Source: Deltaproteobacteria bacterium
GTDB taxonomy: Bacteria; Myxococcota; B64-G9
Length of the DNA stretch: 6,297 nucleotides
Direction: 5' to 3'
Assembly (NCBI GenBank): GCA_003647095.1
Contig: QMME01000248.1
Span: forward strand, 1-6,297
This document shows positions 1-6,297 of the stretch, piece by piece; within the stretch, counting starts at the first letter, position 1; each line of letters starts with the position of its first letter. The notes below the pieces were generated by a model, which was not told the origin of the DNA, did not search any database, and saw nothing but the letters and a program-made list of their open reading frames with translations. Position numbers and translations under genes: made by a program.

Positions 1-7
1 CGCGTCG

Positions 8-65
8 CCGCTGCGAAAATGGTCCTCGACGTAGTTGAACTACGACTGCGGCCATTTTCTTGCGG
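8..65. repeat. Long imperfect palindrome upstream of the kinase gene
   Basis: A nested inverted repeat. The core CGTAGTT-G-AACTACG (30-44) is a perfect 7-bp stem around one base. An outer perfect 8-bp stem pairs GAAAATGG (15-22) with CCATTTTC (52-59), and CCGC (8-11) can pair with GCGG (62-65). The segment could form a cruciform or long RNA hairpin. No T-tract follows the closing arm, so it is not a typical intrinsic terminator. It resembles dispersed palindromic intergenic elements of proteobacteria. Whether it is repeated in this genome cannot be seen here. It could also end the transcript of a gene lying before the window. Confidence 0.55.
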
Positions 66-185
66 CTCCTTGATCTTGCTGGCCGATCTGGGAAATCCGC
101 AATTCCCGGGTGGGAGATTCTGGACCGGAAGGGCCGCTTGTACGCCGGCCCGCGCTGGGGCATGATGCCGGCAGGGAAGGCGACC
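66..185. other. Leader region before the kinase gene
   Basis: Non-coding stretch between the palindrome and the kinase start. It holds a small inverted repeat, GGGAA (90-94) with TTCCC (103-107), and a Shine-Dalgarno-like AGGGAAGG (173-180) five bases before the ATG at 186. I see no convincing sigma-70 promoter: the best pair, TTGTAC (139-144) and CATGAT (161-166), is poor. The kinase promoter is therefore unresolved. Confidence 0.35.
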
Positions 186-1863
186 ATGAAACGACCACAG
201 GCCCAGGCAGACTCCGGACAGGTCGGACAGGCCAGGAGCCGTGTGCGCTGGCCCTGGTTGCTGCTGGCGGTGGTCGTGGCCCTGGCGGCGGCGGCGGTGG
301 GCTGGACCGAGCTGGAGTACCGGCGGGTGCGGCGCCAGTTCGAACGCGTGTTCCGGGCCCAGGTCAAGGCCGTGTCGCGGCTCATCTGGCAGGGCGTGGA
401 CCTGGCCGCCGGCGCCCTGGACGAGCTGTACCTGCAGCATGAGCGGCAGCTGCAGGTCCTGGCCAGCCTGCTGTCCGCCCGGGAACCCGGCGCCGTCACC
501 GGCCCGCAACTGCAGGCCGCGGGGATCTCCGCCTGGCTGGTAGCCCCGCCGGAAGGGCGGTTCCGGGGCTGGTGGGGCCGGTTGGCCGGAAACCCGTCCC
601 GGCAAGGTGTCGTCGTAGAGCTGATGTCGCGGGCACCCGAGTCGACCATCGTGGAAGACGAGCCGCTGCGCGGACTGGGGATGTACTGCGTGCGCTTCGA
701 CTTTGCGGACCGCCGGGTGATCCTCTGTCGCCGGCTCGAAGAGCTGGTGACACTACGCCGGCAGGTGGGACTGGGGCGGTTGCTCGGGGGAGGGCAGCAG
801 TCCGGCCTGCGTTACGCCGTTCTCCAGGATGCCGGCGGGCTGCTGGCCGGTTCGCCGGGTGACCGCCGGATCTCCAGCTGGTCGGACGATCCCCAGCTGG
901 CCCGGGCCCTGGAAACACCGGTGTACCGCATGACCAGCCCCGGTATCTACGAGGGACTGTTGCCGTTACCTCTGCCCGACGGTTCCCGGGCGGTGTTGCG
1001 GGTGGGAGTGGATGCCTCCCCCATGCAGGTGGCGCTCGTACAGATCAAGGTACGCCACCGCCTGCTCTACCTGGTGGCCGGGTTGCTGGTAGGGCTGGTG
1101 CTGGCCGGCAGCTTGGTTATCGAGCGCCGGGAAAGGCGGCGCTTGCAGATGCTCGAGCAGCTGGCCGAGCGCGATCGCGAGGCCCGTCACTGGCAAACCG
1201 TCTCCGGGTTGGCCCAGGGAGTGGCCCACGAGGTCCGCAACCCGCTGAACTCCATCCAGATGGCCGCCCAGCGCCTGCAGCGCGAATTCACCGTGGACGC
1301 CGACGAGCTCGACGAGTATCGCCAGCTGCTGGGCGTCGTGCGCGATCAGGTGCAGCGCTTGGACCGGGTGGTGGGCGAATTCATGGAACTGGGCCGCCCG
1401 CTGAACGTTCAACGGGAGCGACTCCTCCTGGGGCCGGCCCTGGCTGCCGGCCTGGCCACGCTGAGACTGCGTGCCGAGCAGGAAGGCAAGCGGTTGCTGA
1501 TCGACTCCCGCTGGGACTCCCGGGAAGTCCTCCTGGACCGCCTGCGCTTCGGGCAGATCCTCACCAACCTGGTGGGCAATGCCCTGGACGCCCTGGAAAA
1601 GGGGGGGACGGTGCGGGTCGACCTGGAGCTGTCCGCCAGCCTGCTCACCATCGAGGTTGCCGACGATGGACCGGGTCTGGATGCCGCCGCCCTGGAGAGG
1701 GCAAAAAAGCCCTTCTTTACCACCAAGGCCCGTGGTACCGGACTGGGACTGGCGCTGGTTCAACGCCTGTGCCAGGCCCATGGCGGTTCCTTCGAACTGC
1801 GCTCGCGCCCGGGAAGCGGCACCGTGGCCAGGGCCCGCATCCGGGTGGGAAGGGAGGAGGAAG

Positions 1864-1871
<8 letters not shown>
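186..1871 (+). CDS. Membrane sensor histidine kinase (NtrB/ZraS-like), partner of the downstream NtrC-type regulator
   Basis: Sensor kinase of 561 residues that should autophosphorylate on His and pass phosphate to the regulator encoded just downstream. A basic N-terminus precedes transmembrane segment 1 (about 22-40). About 250 residues of predicted periplasmic sensor follow, then transmembrane segment 2 (about 292-312). No HAMP or PAS domain is evident: a short charged, helical linker leads straight to the HisKA helix with HEVRNPLN (phospho-acceptor His348). The ATPase domain has the N box (Asn465 in NALDAL), the G1 box DDGPG (493-497), the F box KPFFTTK (508-514) and the G2 box GTGLG (517-521), so all catalytic motifs are intact. 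The ATG at 186 is preferred because AGGGAAGG lies five bases upstream. ATGs at 162/165 and a TTG at 60 are in frame but lack good ribosome sites, and the TTG lies in the palindrome arm. The periplasmic region has a CACHE-like feel, but that is not certain. The ligand is unknown. Confidence 0.93.
1852..1863 (+). promoter_or_regulatory. Ribosome binding site fixing the GTG start of the regulator
   Basis: Two overlapping purine cores, GGGAGG (1852-1857) and AGGAGG (1855-1860), lie 6 and 3 bases before GTG 1864, inside the end of the kinase gene. The kinase stop TGA is at 1869-1871, giving an 8-bp overlap and likely translational coupling of the two proteins. Confidence 0.7.
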
Positions 1872-3222
<1,351 letters not shown>

Positions 3223-3245
3223 CCCCGGCGATACCGGTACCGGGG
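3223..3245. terminator. GC-rich hairpin directly after the regulator stop codon
   Basis: CCCCGG (3223-3228) can pair with CCGGGG (3240-3245); the loop contains the 8-bp palindrome TACCGGTA (3232-3239). No T-tract follows, so it would be a weak or factor-assisted terminator at best. It could instead be an extra operator or transcript-stabilising stem. Confidence 0.3.
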
Positions 3246-3272
3246 CCGGAAGCGGTAAAATGGTCGACCCGG

Positions 3273-3290
3273 TTCGACGAAATCGTCGAA
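3273..3290. promoter_or_regulatory. Perfect 18-bp dyad, candidate upstream activator site for the NtrC-type regulator
   Basis: TTCGACGA-AA-TCGTCGAA is a perfect 8+8 inverted repeat around two bases. Its centre lies about 120 bp before the predicted sigma-54 start site, a usual distance for an enhancer bound by a Fis-HTH activator dimer. A further TCGAC half-site at 3264-3268 lies ten bases before the one in the dyad, on the same helical face. That the neighbouring regulator binds here is inference from symmetry, position and gene context. Confidence 0.6.
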
Positions 3291-3318
3291 TTCTCGTGCC
3301 TCGCCGGCGGGATGAGAA
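3291..3318. promoter_or_regulatory. Adjoining imperfect inverted repeat
   Basis: TTCTC (3291-3295) pairs with GAGAA (3314-3318), and the symmetry continues inward imperfectly (a G-T pair at 3296/3313, T-A at 3297/3312, CC/GG at 3299-3300/3309-3310). Its centre is 23 bp, about two helical turns, from the centre of the perfect dyad. It could be a second, weaker operator, but its half-site sequence differs, so this may be chance. Confidence 0.25.
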
Positions 3319-3344
3319 CGGCCGACGACGGCATTGCCCTTCAG

Positions 3345-3357
3345 AATCACGCCATTG
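3345..3357 (+). promoter_or_regulatory. IHF-like site between activator dyad and sigma-54 promoter
   Basis: AATCACGCCATTG matches the IHF consensus WATCAANNNNTTR at all fixed positions except one (C for the sixth base). It lies between the dyad and the -24 element, centred near -50 from the predicted start site, where IHF typically bends DNA in sigma-54 promoters. The consensus is short, so a chance match is possible. Confidence 0.4.
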
Positions 3358-3373
3358 GTCGGTTCGTGCAGCC

Positions 3374-3390
3374 TTGGCACGATCGCTGCA
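3374..3390 (+). promoter_or_regulatory. Sigma-54 (RpoN) -24/-12 promoter of the secreted-protein operon
   Basis: TTGGCACGATCGCTGCA fits TGGCAC-N5-TTGC with one mismatch (C for the first T of the -12 element). The invariant GG (3376-3377) and GC (3388-3389) are separated by exactly ten bases. The start site would be near 3400, giving a leader of about 56 bases before the ATG at 3457. An intact GAFTGA-type activator gene lies immediately upstream, which strongly supports the assignment. Confidence 0.8.
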
Positions 3391-3442
3391 GGTGAACGGG
3401 TGGCGAAGGAGGCCGCAACCGCAAACCGTGTTCAATCGAACC

Positions 3443-3450
3443 AAAGGAGG
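3443..3450 (+). promoter_or_regulatory. Strong ribosome binding site of the first secreted-protein gene
   Basis: AAAGGAGG, six bases before ATG 3457, is close to a perfect Shine-Dalgarno. It fixes the start at the methionine opening the signal peptide rather than at an upstream in-frame ATG (3334) lying before the promoter. Confidence 0.85.
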
Positions 3451-3456
3451 CGAAGC

Positions 3457-4011
3457 ATGAAACAGGCAATCTTCTCAGCGGCGCTCGGGGTACTGTTCGG
3501 CGTGGCTCCGGTGATGGCCCAGGAGCAATCCGGCCAGCAGGACCAGTCGCGGGTGCAGGACCAGAAGCAGGACCAGAAGCAGAAGCAGGACCAGAAGCAG
3601 GTGCAGCAGCGGCAACAGAAACGACAGCAGCTCGGACAGCAGAACCAGCACCGCTATCGCCACCGGCACCGCCAGGGAGAAGGCAGCGGCCCGGGCAGCG
3701 CCGAGACCGGCAGCGGCCAGTCGAGCGGCGACTCCTCGTCGGGTGTTCCCTATGACGATGCCCTGCCCGCCACCGGCGACAGCGGCTCCCTCGCCGGCCA
3801 GGGATCCGGGGAGGGAAGCGGCCAGGGCAACATGAAGCGTGGCCGCCATCGCAATCGCCACCGGGTCCGCCGCTCGGGTGGTTCCGGCAACATGCAGGGG
3901 CCCGGTTCCGGCATGCGGCGGGGCGGAGCCGGCTTCGGCCGGGGGTTCGTGGATGCCGACGGCGACGGCGTGTGTGACCACTACAAAAACAAGTCCGGAC
4001 GTGGTAAGTAG
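3457..4011 (+). CDS. Small exported low-complexity protein: Gln/Lys-rich, Arg/His-rich, C-terminal Asp-rich Ca-loop-like motif
   Basis: Exported protein of 184 residues, not recognised as a characterised family. A Sec signal peptide (1-21, predicted cut VMA/QEQ) is followed by a Gln/Lys/Asp-rich tract (22-64) built on short repeats, an Arg/His cluster HRYRHRHR (65-72), a Gly/Ser-rich acidic linker (74-124), a second Arg/His cluster RGRHRNRHRVRR (128-139), and a Gly-rich stretch. The C-terminal motif FVDADGDGVCD (164-174) follows the D-x-D-x-D-G-x-x-D pattern of thrombospondin type-3 and EF-hand-like Ca2+ loops. Cys173 inside it is the only cysteine, so a disulfide could only be intermolecular. 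The mature protein is probably disordered, basic, and periplasmic or secreted. It is the first gene after the sigma-54 promoter, has a strong ribosome site, and lies 6 bp before the next gene. Metal, LPS or polyanion binding is possible but unproven. It lacks the LTxxQ motifs of Spy/CpxP-type proteins. Confidence 0.85.
   Translation: MKQAIFSAALGVLFGVAPVMAQEQSGQQDQSRVQDQKQDQKQKQDQKQVQQRQQKRQQLGQQNQHRYRHRHRQGEGSGPGSAETGSGQSSGDSSSGVPYDDALPATGDSGSLAGQGSGEGSGQGNMKRGRHRNRHRVRRSGGSGNMQGPGSGMRRGGAGFGRGFVDADGDGVCDHYKNKSGRGK
3556..3597 (+). repeat. 12-bp tandem repeat coding for a Gln/Asp/Lys tract
   Basis: The unit CAGGACCAGAAG (QDQK) occurs at 3556-3567, 3568-3579 and 3586-3597, the last after a half unit CAGAAG (3580-3585). 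The nearly identical DNA indicates recent slippage-type expansion inside the secreted-protein gene. All units keep the frame. Confidence 0.8.
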
Positions 4012-4017
4012 GTTGAT

Positions 4018-4413
4018 GTGAGGCTTCTGCTGCCGGCATTGCTGTTGTTCATGGGTTCCTCGGCCCCCTTGCGGGCCGAGGAGCCCGTGACGGTTTCCCG
4101 GCCGGAGCCTCCATCTCGGCAGAACGCCACGAGCACCTCCAGCGCCGGGACGAAGAACGAAAACCAGCAACCCGCCAATCCTCCCCCGCGGCAGGCCCCC
4201 CCGCCGCCGTCCGGCAAGGCCGCCGGCAAGGCTGCCGGCAAGGCCGCCGGCAACGACAAGCCGGTGTTCGTGGACCGGGACGGAGACGGCATCAACGATG
4301 GCCAGGAGCATCGCTTCCGGGGCCGGCATCGACGGGGAAAGCGGAGAGGGTGGTCACGTGGTGCGGCTGGCGAGCGCCAGCGGCGTCACCGGGCCCGTGG
4401 CGGCCCGCAGTAG
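4018..4413 (+). CDS. Small exported Pro/Ala/Lys- and Arg-rich protein with an Asp-rich Ca-loop-like motif
   Basis: Predicted exported protein of 131 residues, not recognised as a characterised family. The signal peptide (1-20, predicted cut LRA/EEP) is followed by a Pro/Ser/Thr/Asn-rich stretch (21-65), three KAAG repeats (67-78), the motif FVDRDGDGIND (84-94), and an Arg/His-rich tail (98-127, including RFRGRHRRGKRRG). The Asp motif matches the one ending the previous gene's product, except that Asn replaces the Cys. Both proteins combine this motif with RHR clusters, so they look like divergent relatives or partners. The start is GTG 4018, 6 bp after the previous stop. The ribosome site is weak (TAGG at 4009-4012), suggesting translation coupled to the first gene. 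The ATG at 4016 is out of frame and hits a stop at once. There is no cysteine. The mature product should be very basic and largely disordered. Function unknown. Confidence 0.78.
   Translation: MRLLLPALLLFMGSSAPLRAEEPVTVSRPEPPSRQNATSTSSAGTKNENQQPANPPPRQAPPPPSGKAAGKAAGKAAGNDKPVFVDRDGDGINDGQEHRFRGRHRRGKRRGWSRGAAGERQRRHRARGGPQ
4213..4254 (+). repeat. 12-bp tandem repeat coding for GKAA units
   Basis: Three near-identical copies of GGCAAGGCCGCC (4213-4224, 4225-4236 with one substitution, 4237-4248) and a partial fourth (GGCAAC) encode a Gly-Lys-Ala-Ala linker just before the Asp-rich motif. The period equals that of the repeat in the preceding gene, but the sequence is unrelated. Confidence 0.8.
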
Positions 4414-4440
4414 ACATCCCGCCCACGACGGAATCATCCC

Positions 4441-5538
4441 ATGAAAACCATCTCGCTGCTATTGCTGTCCGTGCTGCTGTTGGACGGTGGGTCGCCGGGG
4501 GCCCTCGAGGCCTCGGTCACCTTCGATCTGGCCAGCCGGGCCAGCAGCAACGTCTACCTGGACAGGTCGGGCGAGTGGGACCTGGTGTTGAAACCCGAGC
4601 TGGAGGCCAGCCTGGACTTCGCCACCTACTGGTCAACCGGCTACCACGGCGAGCTGAGTGCCTTCACCCGCCACCGGGAGCTGTTTTCCCACTGGCACGA
4701 GCTGTACTTGTTCATGAACCCCGCCTGGGGCGCATCCGGCGAAAACGAGGCCACCGTCGAGTTGTCGCTGCAGACGCTCAGGAACCGGTCGACCTACGCC
4801 TCCCTGAACCTGGTGCAGCCCGGCCTGCTGGCCAATGTCTTCCTGGAACCGCTGTCCTGGTTGCGCTGGCACCTGGAGGCGCGCTCCGCCTACCGGTGGT
4901 TCTACGACGACCGGGAGTCGTCGTCCGTCGATGTCTGGGGCGAGGCGGGTGTGGCCTTTACCCTGCCCTCGCACACCACCATCGCCCCACGGCTTGCCTT
5001 CGGGTGGCGATACTTCACCGGCCCGGGCAGCTCCGGCTCCACCAGCGACGACCGGCAGGACCTGCAGCTGGTGGCCGGGTTGGCGGTGAGCCAGGAACTG
5101 GCCCGGCGACTGGGGCTGCAACTGCGATACGCCTACCTGCAGGCCATCGGCGACAGCGGCATCCTGCAGAACAAGCTCACCCGGGAACAGTTCAGCTACC
5201 TGGGAGAGGAGTTCCTCTTCAGTGGACACCGGGGCGAGGTGGTCGGCAAGTGGTTGCCGCTGCCGGCACTGGGAGTCTGGGTGGGAGTACGCCTGGAAAG
5301 ACGTGCCTACGCCGGGTGGCCGGCGCTGGACGAAAACGGCTTGCTCACCGGCGACAATCGTGCCGATACCCGCCTGGGCCCCCGTCTGGCCCTGGAGTAC
5401 CGGCTGCAGCGCTCCTCCGGGCGGTGGCCCGCGCTGAAGCTGGCCATCGACTACCAGTTCCTGCGCCAGTGGTCCAACCATTACTGGTATGACACCTCCG
5501 TGCACCTGGGGGGGATTTCCTTCTGGGGTACCTGGTAG
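4441..5538 (+). CDS. Predicted outer-membrane beta-barrel protein
   Basis: Exported protein of 365 residues. A signal peptide (about 1-24, predicted cut LEA/SVTF) is followed by many alternating polar/hydrophobic stretches with aromatic girdle residues, separated by short Asp/Gly/Ser turns (for example DDRESSS and GSSGSTSDDRQD). It ends in an aromatic sequence, GISFWGTW, with terminal Trp, as in barrels recognised by the BAM machinery. No other domain or cysteine pair is evident, and I do not recognise the family. A porin-like channel, an adhesin anchor, or a partner for the two small exported proteins are all possible. It starts 27 bp after the preceding stop with only a weak ribosome site (ACGGAA, about 8 bases before the ATG) and no visible promoter between, so it is probably the last gene of the sigma-54 operon. 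No clear terminator follows; the short CCGC-GTA-GCGG stem (5542-5552) has no T-tract. Confidence 0.82.
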   Translation: MKTISLLLLSVLLLDGGSPGALEASVTFDLASRASSNVYLDRSGEWDLVLKPELEASLDFATYWSTGYHGELSAFTRHRELFSHWHELYLFMNPAWGASGENEATVELSLQTLRNRSTYASLNLVQPGLLANVFLEPLSWLRWHLEARSAYRWFYDDRESSSVDVWGEAGVAFTLPSHTTIAPRLAFGWRYFTGPGSSGSTSDDRQDLQLVAGLAVSQELARRLGLQLRYAYLQAIGDSGILQNKLTREQFSYLGEEFLFSGHRGEVVGKWLPLPALGVWVGVRLERRAYAGWPALDENGLLTGDNRADTRLGPRLALEYRLQRSSGRWPALKLAIDYQFLRQWSNHYWYDTSVHLGGISFWGTW

Positions 5539-5568
5539 AAGCCGCGTAGCGGAAGGCGGCGGCGTTCC

Positions 5569-5597
5569 TTGATCGGGGCGGGCCGGTCGGCTAGCAT
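5569..5597 (+). promoter_or_regulatory. Candidate sigma-70 promoter of dxs
   Basis: TTGATC (5569-5574) and TAGCAT (5592-5597) are separated by 17 bases, each matching its consensus hexamer at four of six positions. The start would fall near 5604, giving a very short leader. This suggests dxs is transcribed independently of the upstream envelope operon. Confidence 0.45.
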
Positions 5598-5609
5598 GGC
5601 CGGGCCGGT

Positions 5610-5615
5610 GGAGGT
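5610..5615 (+). promoter_or_regulatory. Ribosome binding site of dxs
   Basis: GGAGGT ends four bases before ATG 5620. It supports that start over the in-frame ATG at 5596, which would add eight residues, has no ribosome site and overlaps the predicted -10 element. Confidence 0.7.
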
Positions 5616-5619
5616 GAAC

Positions 5620-6297
5620 ATGTCGCTGCTGGATGAGATCTATTCCCCCATGGACCTGCGCCGCCTGCCGGAAGAGCAGCTGGGCCGGCTCTGCAGCGAG
5701 CTGCGGGAACACATCATCGAGGTGGTCAGCCAAAACGGCGGCCACCTGGCCTCCTCGCTGGGCGCGGTGGAACTGACCGTGGCCCTGCACTATGTCTTCC
5801 AGTCGCCGGTGGATCCCATCGTCTGGGACGTGGGCCACCAGTCCTACGCCCACAAGCTGCTCACCGGCCGGCGCCAGCGCTTCGCCACCCTGCGCCAGCA
5901 CGGCGGCCTGTCCGGTTTCAACCGCCGCGACGAGTCCGAGCACGATGCCTTCGGCGTCGGCCACGCCTCCACCAGCATCAGCGCCGCCCTGGGCCTGGCC
6001 GAGGCCAAGCGGCTGAAGGGCGAGCTGGGCAAGGTGGTGGCGGTGATCGGCGACGGCGGGCTCACCGGGGGAATGGCCTACGAGGCGCTCAACCACGCCG
6101 GCTCGCTGGAACGCAACCTGGTGGTGGTGCTCAACGACAACGGCATGTCGATCGCCAAGCCGCAAGGTGCGCTCGCGAGTTCATTCGACAAAGCGCGCAT
6201 TCACCACAGCTACGGTGACTTCAAGAAGAAGGCACACGAGATTCTCGAGCGCATCCCCGGTGGCGAAGCACTCGAAGGCATCTATCACCGAGCCAGC
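5620..6297 (+). CDS. dxs: 1-deoxy-D-xylulose-5-phosphate synthase, N-terminal part (cut by window end)
   Basis: First enzyme of the methylerythritol phosphate pathway: condenses pyruvate and glyceraldehyde 3-phosphate to DXP using thiamine diphosphate and Mg2+, in the cytosol. The first 226 of usually about 620-640 residues are present, and the frame is open to the last base. Landmarks are the conserved GGHLASSLG (His42), WDVGHQSYAHK (His73 and His78), GHASTSISAALG, and the thiamine-binding signature from GDGG (144-147) to NDN (172-174), with the expected spacing of 29 residues between Asp145 and Asn174. The residue after NDN is Gly where many homologues have Glu. The catalytic Glu and transketolase pyrimidine-binding domain lie beyond the window. 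Up to about residue 181 only 12 of 181 codons end in A or T; in the last 45 codons 15 do, and all three Leu codons are CTC. This is an abrupt change just after the most conserved block. The protein still reads plausibly as Dxs, so no frameshift is indicated. Confidence 0.95.
   Translation, partial: MSLLDEIYSPMDLRRLPEEQLGRLCSELREHIIEVVSQNGGHLASSLGAVELTVALHYVFQSPVDPIVWDVGHQSYAHKLLTGRRQRFATLRQHGGLSGFNRRDESEHDAFGVGHASTSISAALGLAEAKRLKGELGKVVAVIGDGGLTGGMAYEALNHAGSLERNLVVVLNDNGMSIAKPQGALASSFDKARIHHSYGDFKKKAHEILERIPGGEALEGIYHRAS

Noticed and set aside
132..145. GG-N10-GC spacing before the kinase gene, a possible second sigma-54 promoter
   Set aside because: Only the bare GG and GC match; the surrounding bases do not fit TGGCAC or TTGC. 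Such spacing is common by chance in GC-rich DNA.
60..185. TTG start at 60 giving a kinase 42 residues longer
   Set aside because: The start lies in the closing arm of the palindrome, has no ribosome site, and the extension is not membrane-like or domain-like. The ATG at 186 has a good ribosome site.
3256..3261. TAAAAT resembling a sigma-70 -10 element after the regulator
   Set aside because: No acceptable -35 hexamer at 16-18 bases upstream.
3556..4254. Tandem repeats considered as a CRISPR-like array
   Set aside because: The repeats are 12 bp, contiguous, in frame and coding, without unique spacers.
4350..5492. Plus-strand open frame (380 codons) in another frame over the barrel gene
   Set aside because: Pro/Arg/Gly-rich shadow without signal peptide or domain; the 4441 frame has a signal peptide and barrel features.
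5596..5619. In-frame ATG at 5596 as the dxs start
   Set aside because: It overlaps the predicted -10 element and lacks a ribosome site; ATG 5620 has GGAGGT upstream and gives the usual Dxs N-terminus.
4633..6165. Minus-strand open frame (510 codons) across the barrel gene and dxs
   Set aside because: It spans two well-supported plus-strand genes and the gap between them, lacks any domain, and has the typical shadow composition.
6163..6297. dxs tail as a frameshift or pseudogene end
   Set aside because: The frame stays open to the last base and the residues still resemble the Dxs segment after the thiamine motif; only codon use changes.

Overview
The window is a GC-rich bacterial segment with very high third-position GC, all genes on the + strand, from a Gram-negative organism (signal peptides, an outer-membrane barrel, an NtrC/sigma-54 system). 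The N-terminal part of Dxs (GGHLASSLG, VWDVGHQSYAHK) reads more like deltaproteobacterial-type Dxs than the enterobacterial form. This placement is an impression, not a search result.

Layout. Positions 1-185 are non-coding, with a long imperfect palindrome at 8-65. Positions 186-1871 encode a membrane histidine kinase with a large periplasmic sensor region. It overlaps by 8 bp a complete NtrC-type sigma-54 activator (1864-3222). The 234-bp gap after the regulator contains what looks like a full sigma-54 control region: a perfect 18-bp dyad (3273-3290), an adjoining imperfect dyad, an IHF-like site (3345-3357), and a -24/-12 promoter with exact GG-N10-GC spacing (3374-3390). Three genes follow in close order: two small exported low-complexity proteins (3457-4011 and 4018-4413) and a predicted outer-membrane beta-barrel (4441-5538). 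A separate sigma-70-like promoter then leads into the 5' part of dxs (5620-6297, cut by the window end).

Working model (inference). The kinase senses an envelope signal and phosphorylates the regulator. The regulator binds the dyad and, helped by DNA bending, activates the adjacent sigma-54 promoter. The output is two secreted, basic, disordered proteins plus a barrel. Each secreted protein carries one Asp-rich loop (FVD-x-DGDG-x-x-D) of the kind that binds Ca2+ in thrombospondin type-3 and EF-hand repeats. The layout recalls ZraSR/ZraP-type envelope-stress circuits, but the effectors are not ZraP/Spy/CpxP proteins and I do not recognise them as a characterised family. This self-contained module is the most interesting content of the window.

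dxs is ordinary isoprenoid metabolism, but its last 45 codons in the window have clearly different codon use, which may mark a recombination or assembly junction.
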